Positions 1 to 8,282 of a stretch of DNA of 64,000 nt are shown here, in pieces. Location: assembly GCA_018401745.1 (NCBI GenBank), contig JAGYJY010000022.1, forward strand, positions 158,551 to 222,550, given 5' to 3'. Under the pieces are notes generated by a model that was given only the letters and a program-made list of their open reading frames with translations, was not told the origin of the DNA and made no database searches. Both the position numbers and the translations under genes were made by a program. Each line of letters opens with the position of its first letter. The stretch's first letter is position 1. This stretch comes from Pirellulales bacterium (GTDB taxonomy: Bacteria > Planctomycetota > Planctomycetia > Pirellulales > UBA1268).

Positions 1-54
1 ACCAAGAGAAGCCGTCGCATGATGCAAAACCTTTCCATCAGGAATGGGACATGA

Positions 55-80
55 GGGGAGGGGAGGGGAGGGGAGGGAGG
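55..80 (+). repeat. GGGGA pentanucleotide run, possible G-quadruplex
   Basis: Four GGGG tracts followed by a GGG tract are each separated by a single A, which is a classical G-quadruplex pattern on the + strand. It lies just past the stop codon of the DnaJ-domain gene on the opposite strand, so the transcript of that gene would carry the C-rich complement if it reads through. No function can be assigned. Confidence 0.6.
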
Positions 81-93
81 AGCAGGACCAGGG

Positions 94-789
94 TCAGTCG
101 TCGCCAATCTCCAGTTTGACCCGCCGCTGCATCGCCAGACGGGCAAACAGACCGACCGCGCCCTTGGGCAGCCCGAGAAACTCAAGGTGTTCGAACCAGC
201 TGGGAATCTCGGCAGCGAGTTTGCCGACTTTTGTGCCTCGCAGGTCGAGATGCCGCAGCGAGGTAAAGCCTTTGAACTGCAGGAGGCCTTCGTCGGTGAG
301 CGTGCCACCGGCGAGATCGAGCACAGCCAGGTCTTTGAGCGACTCGGTGCGAAAGCCGAGGAGGATGGCAAACACGTCGTCGGCCTTCTCGTTTCGCAGC
401 GTCACTCGCACCAGCTTGTCGGCGACGTGGCCGAAGTCTTCGCCGAATGACTTGGTCAGCCAGTCGACCTCCTCCATCTCCACTTCGCCGCCCCGCTCGA
501 TCGCCTCCACAACCACTTCCTGCTGCTGGGCGTAGGCATCGATCTTGGAGGCGAGCCACTCGAGCTTGCCGGCCTTAAACTTCACGAACTCGCAGGCGTC
601 TTCGTAGGCCTGCTTGATCGCAATAAACGTTTCGGCATCGCCGCCCCGGTCGGGATGGGCTGCCATCGCCTTGGCCTTGTAGGCCTGATTGACGTCGTCG
701 ATGGTGACTGGCGGCAGCAGGCCGAGGGTCACCAGGCACGCGGGCCGGGCGTGGTCGCGTGGCATCGGGGGCTTCGATTCAGCAGGCAT
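94..789 (-). CDS. DnaJ-domain protein with leucine-rich C-terminus
   Basis: The 231-residue protein begins with a J domain (about residues 20-70) holding the HPD tripeptide in AHPDRGGD. In this family HPD stimulates the ATPase of a DnaK-type Hsp70. There is no Gly/Phe region, no CxxCxGxG zinc repeat and no DnaJ C-terminal domain, so it is not canonical DnaJ. Residues about 140-220 contain leucine-spaced segments such as LRHLDLRGTKVGKL and LEFLGLPKG that resemble leucine-rich repeats. The protein is probably cytoplasmic, as no signal peptide is seen. It is divergent from the parvulin gene, with about 250 bases between the starts. The substrate or partner is unknown; the J domain is certain and the LRR reading less so. 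Confidence 0.75.
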   Translation of the reverse strand: MPAESKPPMPRDHARPACLVTLGLLPPVTIDDVNQAYKAKAMAAHPDRGGDAETFIAIKQAYEDACEFVKFKAGKLEWLASKIDAYAQQQEVVVEAIERGGEVEMEEVDWLTKSFGEDFGHVADKLVRVTLRNEKADDVFAILLGFRTESLKDLAVLDLAGGTLTDEGLLQFKGFTSLRHLDLRGTKVGKLAAEIPSWFEHLEFLGLPKGAVGLFARLAMQRRVKLEIGDD

Positions 790-1041
790 GCCGGATGGGC
801 CTTCAGGCGGTTTAGGGGAAATAGCAGGGCAGCGAGCTCACATGATGCACGATTGGCCGCGATTCTGCGATTCGCGCCGCTCCCCGCAGCGGTTCAACGC
901 GGATCGGCGGCGGCGGTTCCGCTCAATCGGTTCGCCTTGATCAAACTCGGCAGGTTGCCTACTGTCCCGAGATCCGGCCGTCATGGGAGGACGTGTGGCA
1001 GGGAGGCCACGACGCGCAAGACCGGCCAAGGAGGGCATGCG

Positions 1042-3072
1042 ATGCAGATCACCGTTCACTCGTCGACCCAGACCGTTCACTCATCGCCGCAGGGGGATGC
1101 TCCCCGCCAGCGTTGGTTTCAGCGGCTTGTTCGGCCGCCCTTTCGCGAGGTGGCCGCGGCCCTGGTCGTCGTTGGCTGCGGCCTCGCCTGGCGGCATGTC
1201 ACCAGCGTTGACGCCGATGCCGCCCCGGCTGGCAAGCCAGCACCTGCCGCCGCCCCCAGCAAGGACACCATTCCGGCCACCGCCGCGCTCGTCAACGGCG
1301 CTGAGATTCCGCGGGAGCAGCTGATCGTCGAGTGCGTTGCCCGGTATGGCGACTCCGTGCTGGAAACCCTGATCAACCACCGCATCATCGAGCAGGCCTG
1401 CCAGAAGATCGGAATTGTGGTCACCGACGCCCACGTCGACGCCGAAATCGAGACAATGGCCGCACGGTTTCAAGTGCCAAAGGATCAGTGGATTCAACTG
1501 ATCGGCCGCGAACGGGGCATCGCGGAATTGCAGTATCGGACCGAGATCGTCTGGCCGATGCTGGCCCTGCGTCAGCTGGCCCACTCGCAGAGCGAGCCGA
1601 CCGAGGAAGAGGTTCGGCAGGAGTTTGAGCGGCAGTTTGGCCCAGCCGTGAAGGCCCGGATCATCGTCTCCCGCACACAACAGGATGCCGAGAAGGTTCT
1701 AGCGCTTGCGATTGCTGCCCCCGACGACTTCGGTGGCCTCGCCCGCCAACACTCCGTCGACGTGACCAGTGCCAGCGCCAATGGCTGGGTGCAGCCGATC
1801 CGTCGCCACACCGGCGTGCCTGAGTTTGAAGCAGCCGCCTTCAGCCTCAGCCAAGGCCAGGTCTCGCCGGTGGTCCGCGTGGCCGATCAGTTCATCATCA
1901 TCAAGTGCGAAGGCCAGCTGCCAGCTGCAGAGTTTGACCTGGCGGAAGTCCGCGACCAGATCTCTTCGGTGATCCGCGACCAGAAGAGCCGTCAGGCCTC
2001 AGGGGAGGTGTTCCGCAGCCTTCAGCAGGCCTCGCAGGTGGAAAAACTGCTGGGCAATCCGCAGCTGCAGGCTGCCCGCCCAGATGTGGCGGCCGTCGTC
2101 AACGGCACCGCGATCAGCAGCGAGGCCCTGGCGGAGACATGCCTGAAGCGGCACGGCCTGGAAGTGACCGAAATCCTGATCACCCGCGCCCTCATCGACC
2201 AGGCCCTCGCTCAGCAGCGATTGACGATCACCCAAGCCGACATCGATCGGGAAATTGCCTACGGCGCAATGACCCTCGGCTTTCTCAAAGACGACGGCAC
2301 GCCCGACACCAAGGCCTGGCTGGAGCATGTCACGCAGCAGCAGGAAGTGCCGATCCGACACTATCTGGAAGACATCGTGCGGCCCACCGTGGCCCTGAAG
2401 AAGCTCGTCGGCCCTGCCAGCATCACGCAGGAAGATCTCGACAAGGCCTTTCAGGCCACCTTCGGCCCCCGGGCTCGCTGCCGGATGATCGTGCTGGACA
2501 CGCAGAAACGGGCCCAAGAGGTCTGGCAGCTTGCCCGCCAGAATCCCACGTCGGAGTTCTTCGGTGATCTCGCCGAGCGGTATTCGGTCGACCAGGCCAC
2601 GCAGACACTGCGGGGCGAGGTGCCGCCGATCCAGCGGTATGGCGGCCAGCCTGCTCTCGAACGGGAGGTGTTTTCCCTCTCGCAGGGTGAGCTCTCTGGT
2701 GTCGTGCAGGTGGCCGACCGCTTCCTCGTGCTCTTCGGCGAAGGCTTCACCGAGCCGGTCGACGTCGACTTCAAGGAGGTTCGCAGCGAGCTCGAGCAGG
2801 ACATTCAGGACAAGAAGCAGCGGATCGCGATGGCGGAGTATTTCACACGGCTTCGCCAGGGCTCGGCCATCGACAACTTCGTCGCTGGCACCAGCCAGTC
2901 TCCCGCCGGACGCTCAGGCATCCCCAGAGCCCTGCCTGCTGCAGGTCGGCGGGAGGCCCAGGAGCTGGCCACCCCCAGGGCTGGCAGCCGTATTGGCCCA
3001 CGGTCATCGGCCCCTGGCGGCTCAGCCAGCGGCGTCGTCCCCGCTTCCGCCACGGCCCCCGCCGGCCGCTAA
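1042..3072 (+). CDS. Membrane-anchored double parvulin (PpiC-type) peptidylprolyl isomerase
   Basis: This 676-residue protein should catalyse cis-trans isomerisation of proline peptide bonds and chaperone exported proteins, as SurA/PrsA-type foldases do. The start is ATG 1042, preceded by AAGGAGG at 7 bases; the open frame continues upstream but without a better site. A hydrophobic segment (about residues 35-50) looks like a signal anchor. Two homologous halves follow, each with a SurA_N-like helical part and a parvulin domain: one around WVQPIRRHTGVPEFEAAAFS and one around GEVPPIQRYGGQPALEREVF. The repeated phrase FSLSQG(Q/E) marks each parvulin core. The C-terminal tail is rich in Pro, Ala and Ser. 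Family is confident; substrates are unknown. Confidence 0.85.
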   Translation: MQITVHSSTQTVHSSPQGDAPRQRWFQRLVRPPFREVAAALVVVGCGLAWRHVTSVDADAAPAGKPAPAAAPSKDTIPATAALVNGAEIPREQLIVECVARYGDSVLETLINHRIIEQACQKIGIVVTDAHVDAEIETMAARFQVPKDQWIQLIGRERGIAELQYRTEIVWPMLALRQLAHSQSEPTEEEVRQEFERQFGPAVKARIIVSRTQQDAEKVLALAIAAPDDFGGLARQHSVDVTSASANGWVQPIRRHTGVPEFEAAAFSLSQGQVSPVVRVADQFIIIKCEGQLPAAEFDLAEVRDQISSVIRDQKSRQASGEVFRSLQQASQVEKLLGNPQLQAARPDVAAVVNGTAISSEALAETCLKRHGLEVTEILITRALIDQALAQQRLTITQADIDREIAYGAMTLGFLKDDGTPDTKAWLEHVTQQQEVPIRHYLEDIVRPTVALKKLVGPASITQEDLDKAFQATFGPRARCRMIVLDTQKRAQEVWQLARQNPTSEFFGDLAERYSVDQATQTLRGEVPPIQRYGGQPALEREVFSLSQGELSGVVQVADRFLVLFGEGFTEPVDVDFKEVRSELEQDIQDKKQRIAMAEYFTRLRQGSAIDNFVAGTSQSPAGRSGIPRALPAAGRREAQELATPRAGSRIGPRSSAPGGSASGVVPASATAPAGR

Positions 3073-3110
3073 GCCTCAAGCGGGCGAAAGGTGAGCTCGG
3101 AGAGAGGGAA

Positions 3111-3325
3111 CGGGACGGGTCCTCGGGCCGCAAAGCGAATGCACACGCAAGCGGGACGGGTCCTCGGGCCGCAAAGCGAATGCACACGCAAGCGGGACGG
3201 GTCCTGGCCGCAGGCGACTGCATCGCGGGACGGTCCTAGGGCCGCACGCGGCCCGTCCGTCAATCCGCCTCCGGCACCAGCCCGACCAGTTCAATCCGCC
3301 TCCGGCACCCGAAGACCCGTCCCGC
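3111..3325 (+). repeat. 41-bp tandem repeat and GGGACGGGTC-family intergenic repeat
   Basis: A 41-base unit beginning CGGGACGGGTCCTCGGGCCG starts at 3111, 3152 and 3193 (about 2.4 copies). It is followed by a related CGGGACGGTCCT at about 3227, a 31-base direct repeat (TCAATCCGCCTCCGGCACC at 3260 and 3291), and the inverted motif GACCCGTCCCG near 3314. The outer motif pair GGGACGGGTC / GACCCGTCCC recurs in the structured elements at 35378-35466 and 57061-57149, so this is a member of an interspersed family. The stretch 3073-3410 holds no other gene. Confidence 0.7.
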
Positions 3326-3410
3326 CCCAAGGTTTCTGACTGGCGGACAGGCCGCTGTAAGATAGGTGGAGTGTTCGCCACCCTCCTGCCTCCGTCACTG
3401 CAGCCCACTC

Positions 3411-4742
3411 ATGGACTCCACCGATCCTGCCTTGCTGACCGACACCGATCTCACGCCAGACAACCCGGCTGACGAACGCGCTGCCGGCGACGACGGCCCT
3501 GACGAGCCGCAGCGTCCGCCGCTTGCCAAGCCTGCAATCCGCCTCGCCGACCGGATCGCCGACCTGCCCCCGTATCTCTTCGCGCGGATCAACCAGCTCC
3601 GCGACCAGAAGCGGCAGGCAGGCTGCGACGTGATCGACATGAGCATGGGCAACCCGTCAGACCCACCGGCGACCTACATCATCGAGAAGCTGACGGAGTC
3701 GGCACAGGATCCTCGGGCTCACGGCTATGCCCCGTCGACAGGGATCCGCAATCTCAAGCGTGAGCTGGCGGCGAAGTATCTCAAGAAGTGGGGCGTGCGG
3801 CTCGATCCCGACACGGAGGTCGTCTGCACCCTGGGGAGCAAAGAAGGCTTCGGCCATCTCTGTCTTGCGCTGATCGGCCCGGGCGACTCGGCGATCGTGC
3901 CGGCTCCGTCGTATCCCGCCCATGTCTACGGCGTGGCTCTCGCCTCCGGCAGGCCGATCCTGATCAACACCATGGATCCGTCGCAGTATCTCTCCGACAT
4001 CGCGGCCACCTGTGAGCAGGCGGAGCGACGCGGTGAGCCGGTGCCCAAGATGGTGATCGTGAACTTCCCTCACAATCCCACGGCCACCGTGGTGGAAGCC
4101 GACTTCTACGAGGATGTGGTCAAGCTTGCCCGCCGCCATGGCTTTCTCCTGGTTTCCGACCTGGCCTACGCCGACGTCACCTTCGATGGCTACGTCGCGC
4201 CGAGCCTGATGGCGGTGCCGGGGGCGAAGCAGTTTGGCGTGGAGTTCACCACCATGAGCAAGGGCTACAACATGGCCGGCTGGCGGGTGGGCTACTGCGC
4301 GGGCAACGCCGAGATCATCCGAGCGCTCGGCACAGTGAAGACCTACTACGACTACGGGATGTTTCGGCCGACACAGGTGGCCGCGATCATGGCGCTGCGG
4401 CATGGCGATGCCGACGTGGAGGCGCAGTGCCGTGTCTACCAACGGCGGCGGGATGTGCTCTGCGAAGGCCTGGGGCGGATTGGCTGGCCGGTCGACGTGC
4501 CCAAGGCGTCGATGTTTGTCTGGGCGAAGATTCCTGAGCCGTTTGCCAGCACGATGACGAGCATGGAGTTTTCCGCGATGCTCCTTGAGGAGGCCGACGT
4601 GGCGGTCAGCCCCGGGGGAGGGTTTGGCGACGCAGGCGAAGGATTTGTGCGAATTGCTCTGATCGAAAATGAGAACCGGCTGCGGCAGGCGGTGCGGCAG
4701 ATCGGCAAGGTGGTGGGCGAGCGGTTGCTCAAGGTATCCTGA
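3411..4742 (+). CDS. alaC: Pyridoxal-phosphate aminotransferase, AlaC type
   Basis: The 443-residue protein is a fold-type I aminotransferase that by family makes alanine from pyruvate with glutamate as amino donor. It resembles E. coli AlaC (YfdZ) along its whole length: IDMSMGNPSDPP, the GSKEG phosphate-binding turn, NFPHNPTA, DLAYADVTFDGY, the Schiff-base lysine in TMSKGYNMAGWRVGY, and the C-terminal SPGGGFGDAGEGFVRIALIE. ATG 3411 is chosen over a GTG at 3366 because similarity begins after it; a roughly 40-residue acidic N-terminal extension is present either way. Preference for alanine over another amino acid such as LL-diaminopimelate is not proven by sequence. Cytoplasmic. Confidence 0.88.
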   Translation: MDSTDPALLTDTDLTPDNPADERAAGDDGPDEPQRPPLAKPAIRLADRIADLPPYLFARINQLRDQKRQAGCDVIDMSMGNPSDPPATYIIEKLTESAQDPRAHGYAPSTGIRNLKRELAAKYLKKWGVRLDPDTEVVCTLGSKEGFGHLCLALIGPGDSAIVPAPSYPAHVYGVALASGRPILINTMDPSQYLSDIAATCEQAERRGEPVPKMVIVNFPHNPTATVVEADFYEDVVKLARRHGFLLVSDLAYADVTFDGYVAPSLMAVPGAKQFGVEFTTMSKGYNMAGWRVGYCAGNAEIIRALGTVKTYYDYGMFRPTQVAAIMALRHGDADVEAQCRVYQRRRDVLCEGLGRIGWPVDVPKASMFVWAKIPEPFASTMTSMEFSAMLLEEADVAVSPGGGFGDAGEGFVRIALIENENRLRQAVRQIGKVVGERLLKVS

Positions 4743-4782
4743 AGGTCGTCACATTTTCTTCACGCATTCTGGGGGAGCGTCG

Positions 4783-5544
4783 ATGCGATTCATGCTGATG
4801 GTTGCTGTCGTGATGGCTGGCTCGTGCGCAGGTGTGCCGCTGCAGGCCGCGGAGGCTGCGGAGATTGAAAACATCTCCGCCCCCGCCGAGCCGGCTGGCA
4901 TGCAGTCGCTTTTCGATGGCAGCAGCCTCGAGGGCTGGGATGGCGATCCGCGGCTGTGGAGCGTGCGGGACGGCGTGATCCACGGGGAAACCACCGAGGA
5001 AAACGCCACCAAGGGCAACACCTTTCTGATCTGGCAGGGTGGTGATCTCGGTGACTTTGAGCTGCGGCTTTCGTTCCGCTGCACGGCCGACAACAACTCG
5101 GGCATTCAGTATCGCTCGCAGCACATCACCGAAGGCTCTCCCCGCAATGCCTGGGTGGTGCGGGGCTATCAGCATGAGATCCGCAACGAAGAAGACTTTC
5201 CCAATGTGCCAAGCTTCATCTACGACGAAGGTGGCAAGCGGGGGCGGATCTGCATGGTTGGCGAACGGGCCGTCGGGAAGGCCGACGGCAAGGAAGTGAT
5301 CGGCGAGCTGATCGACCAGGAGGCCTTCCGCGAGCTGATGAAGGTCGACGACTGGAACGACGTGATCATCCGGGCCGAAGGCAACCACATCCAGCACTAC
5401 CTCAACGGCCGGCTCGTGCTCGACTTCACCGACGAAGACCCAGAACGGGCGCTGTCCTCTGGGGTGCTCGCCCTGCAGCTGCATGCCGGCCGTCCGATGT
5501 GGGCGGAGTATCGCGACATTCGGCTGGCCAAACTCAGCGAGTGA
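4783..5544 (+). CDS. Secreted DUF1080 (3-keto-disaccharide hydrolase-like) protein
   Basis: The 253-residue protein starts at ATG 4783, preceded by GGGGGAG. An N-terminal signal peptide (MRFMLMVAVVMAGSCAGVPL) indicates export. The rest is one DUF1080 domain with typical markers: SLFDGSSLEGWDGD, WSVRDGVIHGET, FELRLSFRCTADNNSGIQYR, and the C-terminal VLALQLHAGRPMWAEYRDIRL. The fold is a LamG-like jelly roll, and some members hydrolyse 3-keto-disaccharides. The family is strongly expanded in Planctomycetes. It lies 40 bases after alaC on the same strand, although a functional link is not evident. Confidence 0.85.
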   Translation: MRFMLMVAVVMAGSCAGVPLQAAEAAEIENISAPAEPAGMQSLFDGSSLEGWDGDPRLWSVRDGVIHGETTEENATKGNTFLIWQGGDLGDFELRLSFRCTADNNSGIQYRSQHITEGSPRNAWVVRGYQHEIRNEEDFPNVPSFIYDEGGKRGRICMVGERAVGKADGKEVIGELIDQEAFRELMKVDDWNDVIIRAEGNHIQHYLNGRLVLDFTDEDPERALSSGVLALQLHAGRPMWAEYRDIRLAKLSE

Positions 5545-5559
5545 GGGCTTTGGCCCCGC

Positions 5560-6651
5560 TCACACCGCCCGCGCCGCCGTGCGAATGCACCACACGATGG
5601 CGGCGGCGTTGACGGCCGCAAAGAGAAGGAAGACCGGGAGGCCGCCGATTGTGGCGGCCTCGGCGTGGGCAACGGCGAGGGCTTTGATGTCCACCGTCGA
5701 CACCCGTACCACCTCGCGGAGCACGACGCCTGAGGTGAGGCTGACGAGACAGCCGGCCGTCGCTGTGATGAGCAGCGGCAGCGGAAACCGGTTCTGCACG
5801 GCCACCCATGCCCACGCGGCCAGCTGCACGGCAAGACCCGCCACCGCGGCCACCAGCCATGCTCCTCCAAGGGGGCCTGTCAACGCACGGGTCGTCTCAC
5901 CAGGCAACGTCCACGCGTAGGCTGTTCCGCAGGCGAGCACGCCAAGCCCGCCGCTGGTGGCCGTGAGGGAGAGCCGCCGTACCGCGGACAGCCCCATCAC
6001 CGCGACTCCCGGCGGGGGCTGCACGAGCTTCATTCCCAGCAGCCGCCCCTGCCAGGCGAGCTCCACGGCGAGCGTTGTGAAGGCGGCAAAAAACCAGATC
6101 CCCAGCCGTGGCAGCAGGCCCGACGACGTGTAGCGAAACGAACCGGATCCGTAGAGCTCTGGCCAGGCGGCTGCATCGAGTGAGAGGAGATGATTCTCGG
6201 TCCAACTGAAAGCGATAAACGCGAAGCCGGCGAAGACGACCCCAGCAACGGGGATCCGCCAAAACCAGGCTCGCCGTGTGATCCAGGCCGATTTCTGCAC
6301 GTAGAGGAGATAGAAGCAGACGATCAGCACCGGCAGGATCGCCATCCAGCGGTGCGAGAGCAGCAGGTTGGCTGTGTAGAACTCCCGCTGATAGAGGATC
6401 TGCACAAAGAGCAGTGGCGCAACCCCAGCCGTGATCGCCAGCCCTGTGGCAAAGGGTAGCCAGTCGATCAAGATGGCCTGCCAGCCGCAGACCGCACACC
6501 GCTTCGGCCCCATGAATCGGCCAAAGGCCAGATAGGCAGCTCCCGCGAGCACGTAGTGCATAAACACCATGTGCAGCACCAGCGTGGCCACGAGCAGCAC
6601 GAGATAGAAACATGTTGCTGGCGGAAAGCCAAGCGGAAACACCTCGGTCAT
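5560..6651 (-). CDS. Multi-pass membrane protein, probable partner subunit of a cytochrome bd-like oxidase
   Basis: This 363-residue protein is nearly all hydrophobic, with about eight or nine transmembrane helices. Histidines sit in the first helices (LVLHMVFMHYVLAG) and a CAVCGW pair lies near residue 55. Its ATG overlaps the stop of the upstream CydA-like gene by four bases (ATGA), so the two are translationally coupled and should form one inner-membrane complex. I infer that it is the second subunit of that complex; it is not close enough to CydB for naming. A CydA-like paralogue or a quinol-reactive membrane anchor are other options. Confidence 0.6.
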   Translation of the reverse strand: MTEVFPLGFPPATCFYLVLLVATLVLHMVFMHYVLAGAAYLAFGRFMGPKRCAVCGWQAILIDWLPFATGLAITAGVAPLLFVQILYQREFYTANLLLSHRWMAILPVLIVCFYLLYVQKSAWITRRAWFWRIPVAGVVFAGFAFIAFSWTENHLLSLDAAAWPELYGSGSFRYTSSGLLPRLGIWFFAAFTTLAVELAWQGRLLGMKLVQPPPGVAVMGLSAVRRLSLTATSGGLGVLACGTAYAWTLPGETTRALTGPLGGAWLVAAVAGLAVQLAAWAWVAVQNRFPLPLLITATAGCLVSLTSGVVLREVVRVSTVDIKALAVAHAEAATIGGLPVFLLFAAVNAAAIVWCIRTAARAV

Positions 6652-8123
6652 GGTTCCACCTTCATGCTGCGACGCGGCGCGGGGCTGCCAGTCGCCTCGC
6701 GCACCTCTGCGGCCACCAGTTCTGCCGACATCCGTTCGTGCCCGGGAGAGGTGCCTGCCTCAGCGATCCACTGCCGAATCTGGTTGAGAACCGCAGCATC
6801 GCCTGATTCCTGCCAGGCCGCCGGCCGCCCTGCCTCGATCCAGCCGATCAGCTGCACGAGCGATTCGAGCTCTTCCGCCGTCCCGGCAAACGGCGGCATG
6901 AAGGGCTTGGTCCGCTGCAGCTGGGCAATGTTGAGCCGCCGCTGATCGAGCGACCAGGTGGCGGCTAAATCGACCACCGCGTTGATCCCCTCAAGGGTAT
7001 GGCAGACCGAACACTGAGCGCGGAAGACCTTAGCGCCGACCACCAGCTGCTCCGCAGGATAGGCAGCCTCATCTCTCAGCGGATAGGGATCATCCGTAAT
7101 GCTGCCTCGCTCGCGCAACACCGCAATGCCATCACGCGTGATGGCATTGGAGTAGAGATACTCACGAATGGTGAAAGGTTTGCGAACGCCCTCGCGAACA
7201 AACTCGCCGCCCGCTGTGGCCACAAAAGCCAAGGCAAGCAGCAGGAGCGAGGTCGCTCCGTTGACGAAGAGCCTTTGCCGCAGAATGCCAACCACTGCGT
7301 AGAGCCCGATCAGCATCGAGCTGCCCACCGCCATGGTGAGAAACATCGTCATCGGTACGCTCCCACCCGTGGCCCAGCTGCGGCTTGCTGGCGGCATGGT
7401 GCCGAGATACCAGGCTCCCAGCAGGGGCATCACGAGCATCAGCACCAGCGGCCGGGCGCAGATCGCCACGAGGCTCTCACGTTGATCGCGGGTGAAGCCC
7501 CCAACCAGGTTGATGAGCACACAAGCGGCCAGCGACGCAATCGCGGCCGCCGATACGGTGCGAAAGATCAGCGAGGGCAGAAAGCCGGGGTTAAAAAACC
7601 CATCCCACACGGATCGGCTCTCCAGCCATCCGCCAGGTGTGAGCTGCCAGGAAAGGATACCGTTGATCCAAAACAGGCTCATCCAGGACGCGCAAGCATA
7701 GAGCAGCAGTAGCTGCATCCGGGCGCGATCCGCGAGCCGCGGCCCGTAGCGATAGAAGAGATAACCCGCCACGACCTCGAGGCAGAAAAAACTCCACTCC
7801 GTTGCCCACACCCAATGAAACTCGTGGACCATCACGCCGATGGTTCGCGGGCTGATCTGGATACTGGTGAACCACATCGCCACGCCGGTCACGGCACCGA
7901 GCACAAAGCTCACCAGCACCAAGGCCTTGAAGTAGCCGTCGGCGAAGCGACGTGCCAGGGGACATTTCCCCTGCATGTGCAGCCACTGCAGGTAGCACAG
8001 CAACATGCCTCCACCGATGGCAAACTGTGCCAGAAAGACATGAAAGATACCGAGGCCGCCGATCACCATCCCCTTCATCACGGGGCCGAGGTCGACAATC
8101 GGGTAGTACTCGAGCGGATTCAT
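6648..8123 (-). CDS. CydA-like oxidase subunit with C-terminal cytochrome c domain
   Basis: The 491-residue protein has an N-terminal CydA-like membrane domain of about nine helices. The segment GLGIFHVFLAQFAIGGGML has the histidine expected for the haem ligand near the start of CydA, and VHEFHWVWATEWSFFCLEVV follows. The canonical quinol-loop motif GRQPW is absent. After residue about 360 comes a cytochrome c domain with the haem-binding CSVCH and a later PFMPPF methionine-ligand candidate. Such c-type fusions are known in divergent branches of the cytochrome bd superfamily, where the electron donor may be a cytochrome c rather than quinol. The next gene overlaps by four bases. Membrane-bound terminal oxidase function is inferred. 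Confidence 0.7.
   Translation of the reverse strand: MNPLEYYPIVDLGPVMKGMVIGGLGIFHVFLAQFAIGGGMLLCYLQWLHMQGKCPLARRFADGYFKALVLVSFVLGAVTGVAMWFTSIQISPRTIGVMVHEFHWVWATEWSFFCLEVVAGYLFYRYGPRLADRARMQLLLLYACASWMSLFWINGILSWQLTPGGWLESRSVWDGFFNPGFLPSLIFRTVSAAAIASLAACVLINLVGGFTRDQRESLVAICARPLVLMLVMPLLGAWYLGTMPPASRSWATGGSVPMTMFLTMAVGSSMLIGLYAVVGILRQRLFVNGATSLLLLALAFVATAGGEFVREGVRKPFTIREYLYSNAITRDGIAVLRERGSITDDPYPLRDEAAYPAEQLVVGAKVFRAQCSVCHTLEGINAVVDLAATWSLDQRRLNIAQLQRTKPFMPPFAGTAEELESLVQLIGWIEAGRPAAWQESGDAAVLNQIRQWIAEAGTSPGHERMSAELVAAEVREATGSPAPRRSMKVEP
7124..7149. repeat. Perfect 26-bp palindrome inside the CydA-like gene
   Basis: The sequence CAATGCCATCACG is followed directly by its exact reverse complement, so the 26 bases form a perfect palindrome with no spacer. 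It lies in the coding region of the oxidase subunit and encodes part of NAITRDGIA. It could be chance plus codon choice, a protein-binding site or a cruciform-prone site. Confidence 0.7.
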
Positions 8124-8282
8124 GGAACTGCCGAAGGCTCGCCTGGATTACCAGAAACAGCCGCTTGCGGCGGATCGCCCACACATCGACAATCCTGCAC
8201 TGGCATCCTACGCAATCCCGAGGGCTCACACAGCAGACGATGCCCCTTGGCCCACCGGCGTCACTTTCCCTGGAGCGTTTTG

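Noticed and set aside
655..1041. N-terminal extension of the parvulin gene to 655
   Set aside because: ATG 1042 has a strong ribosome binding site; the upstream part overlaps the divergent DnaJ gene and has no conserved sequence.
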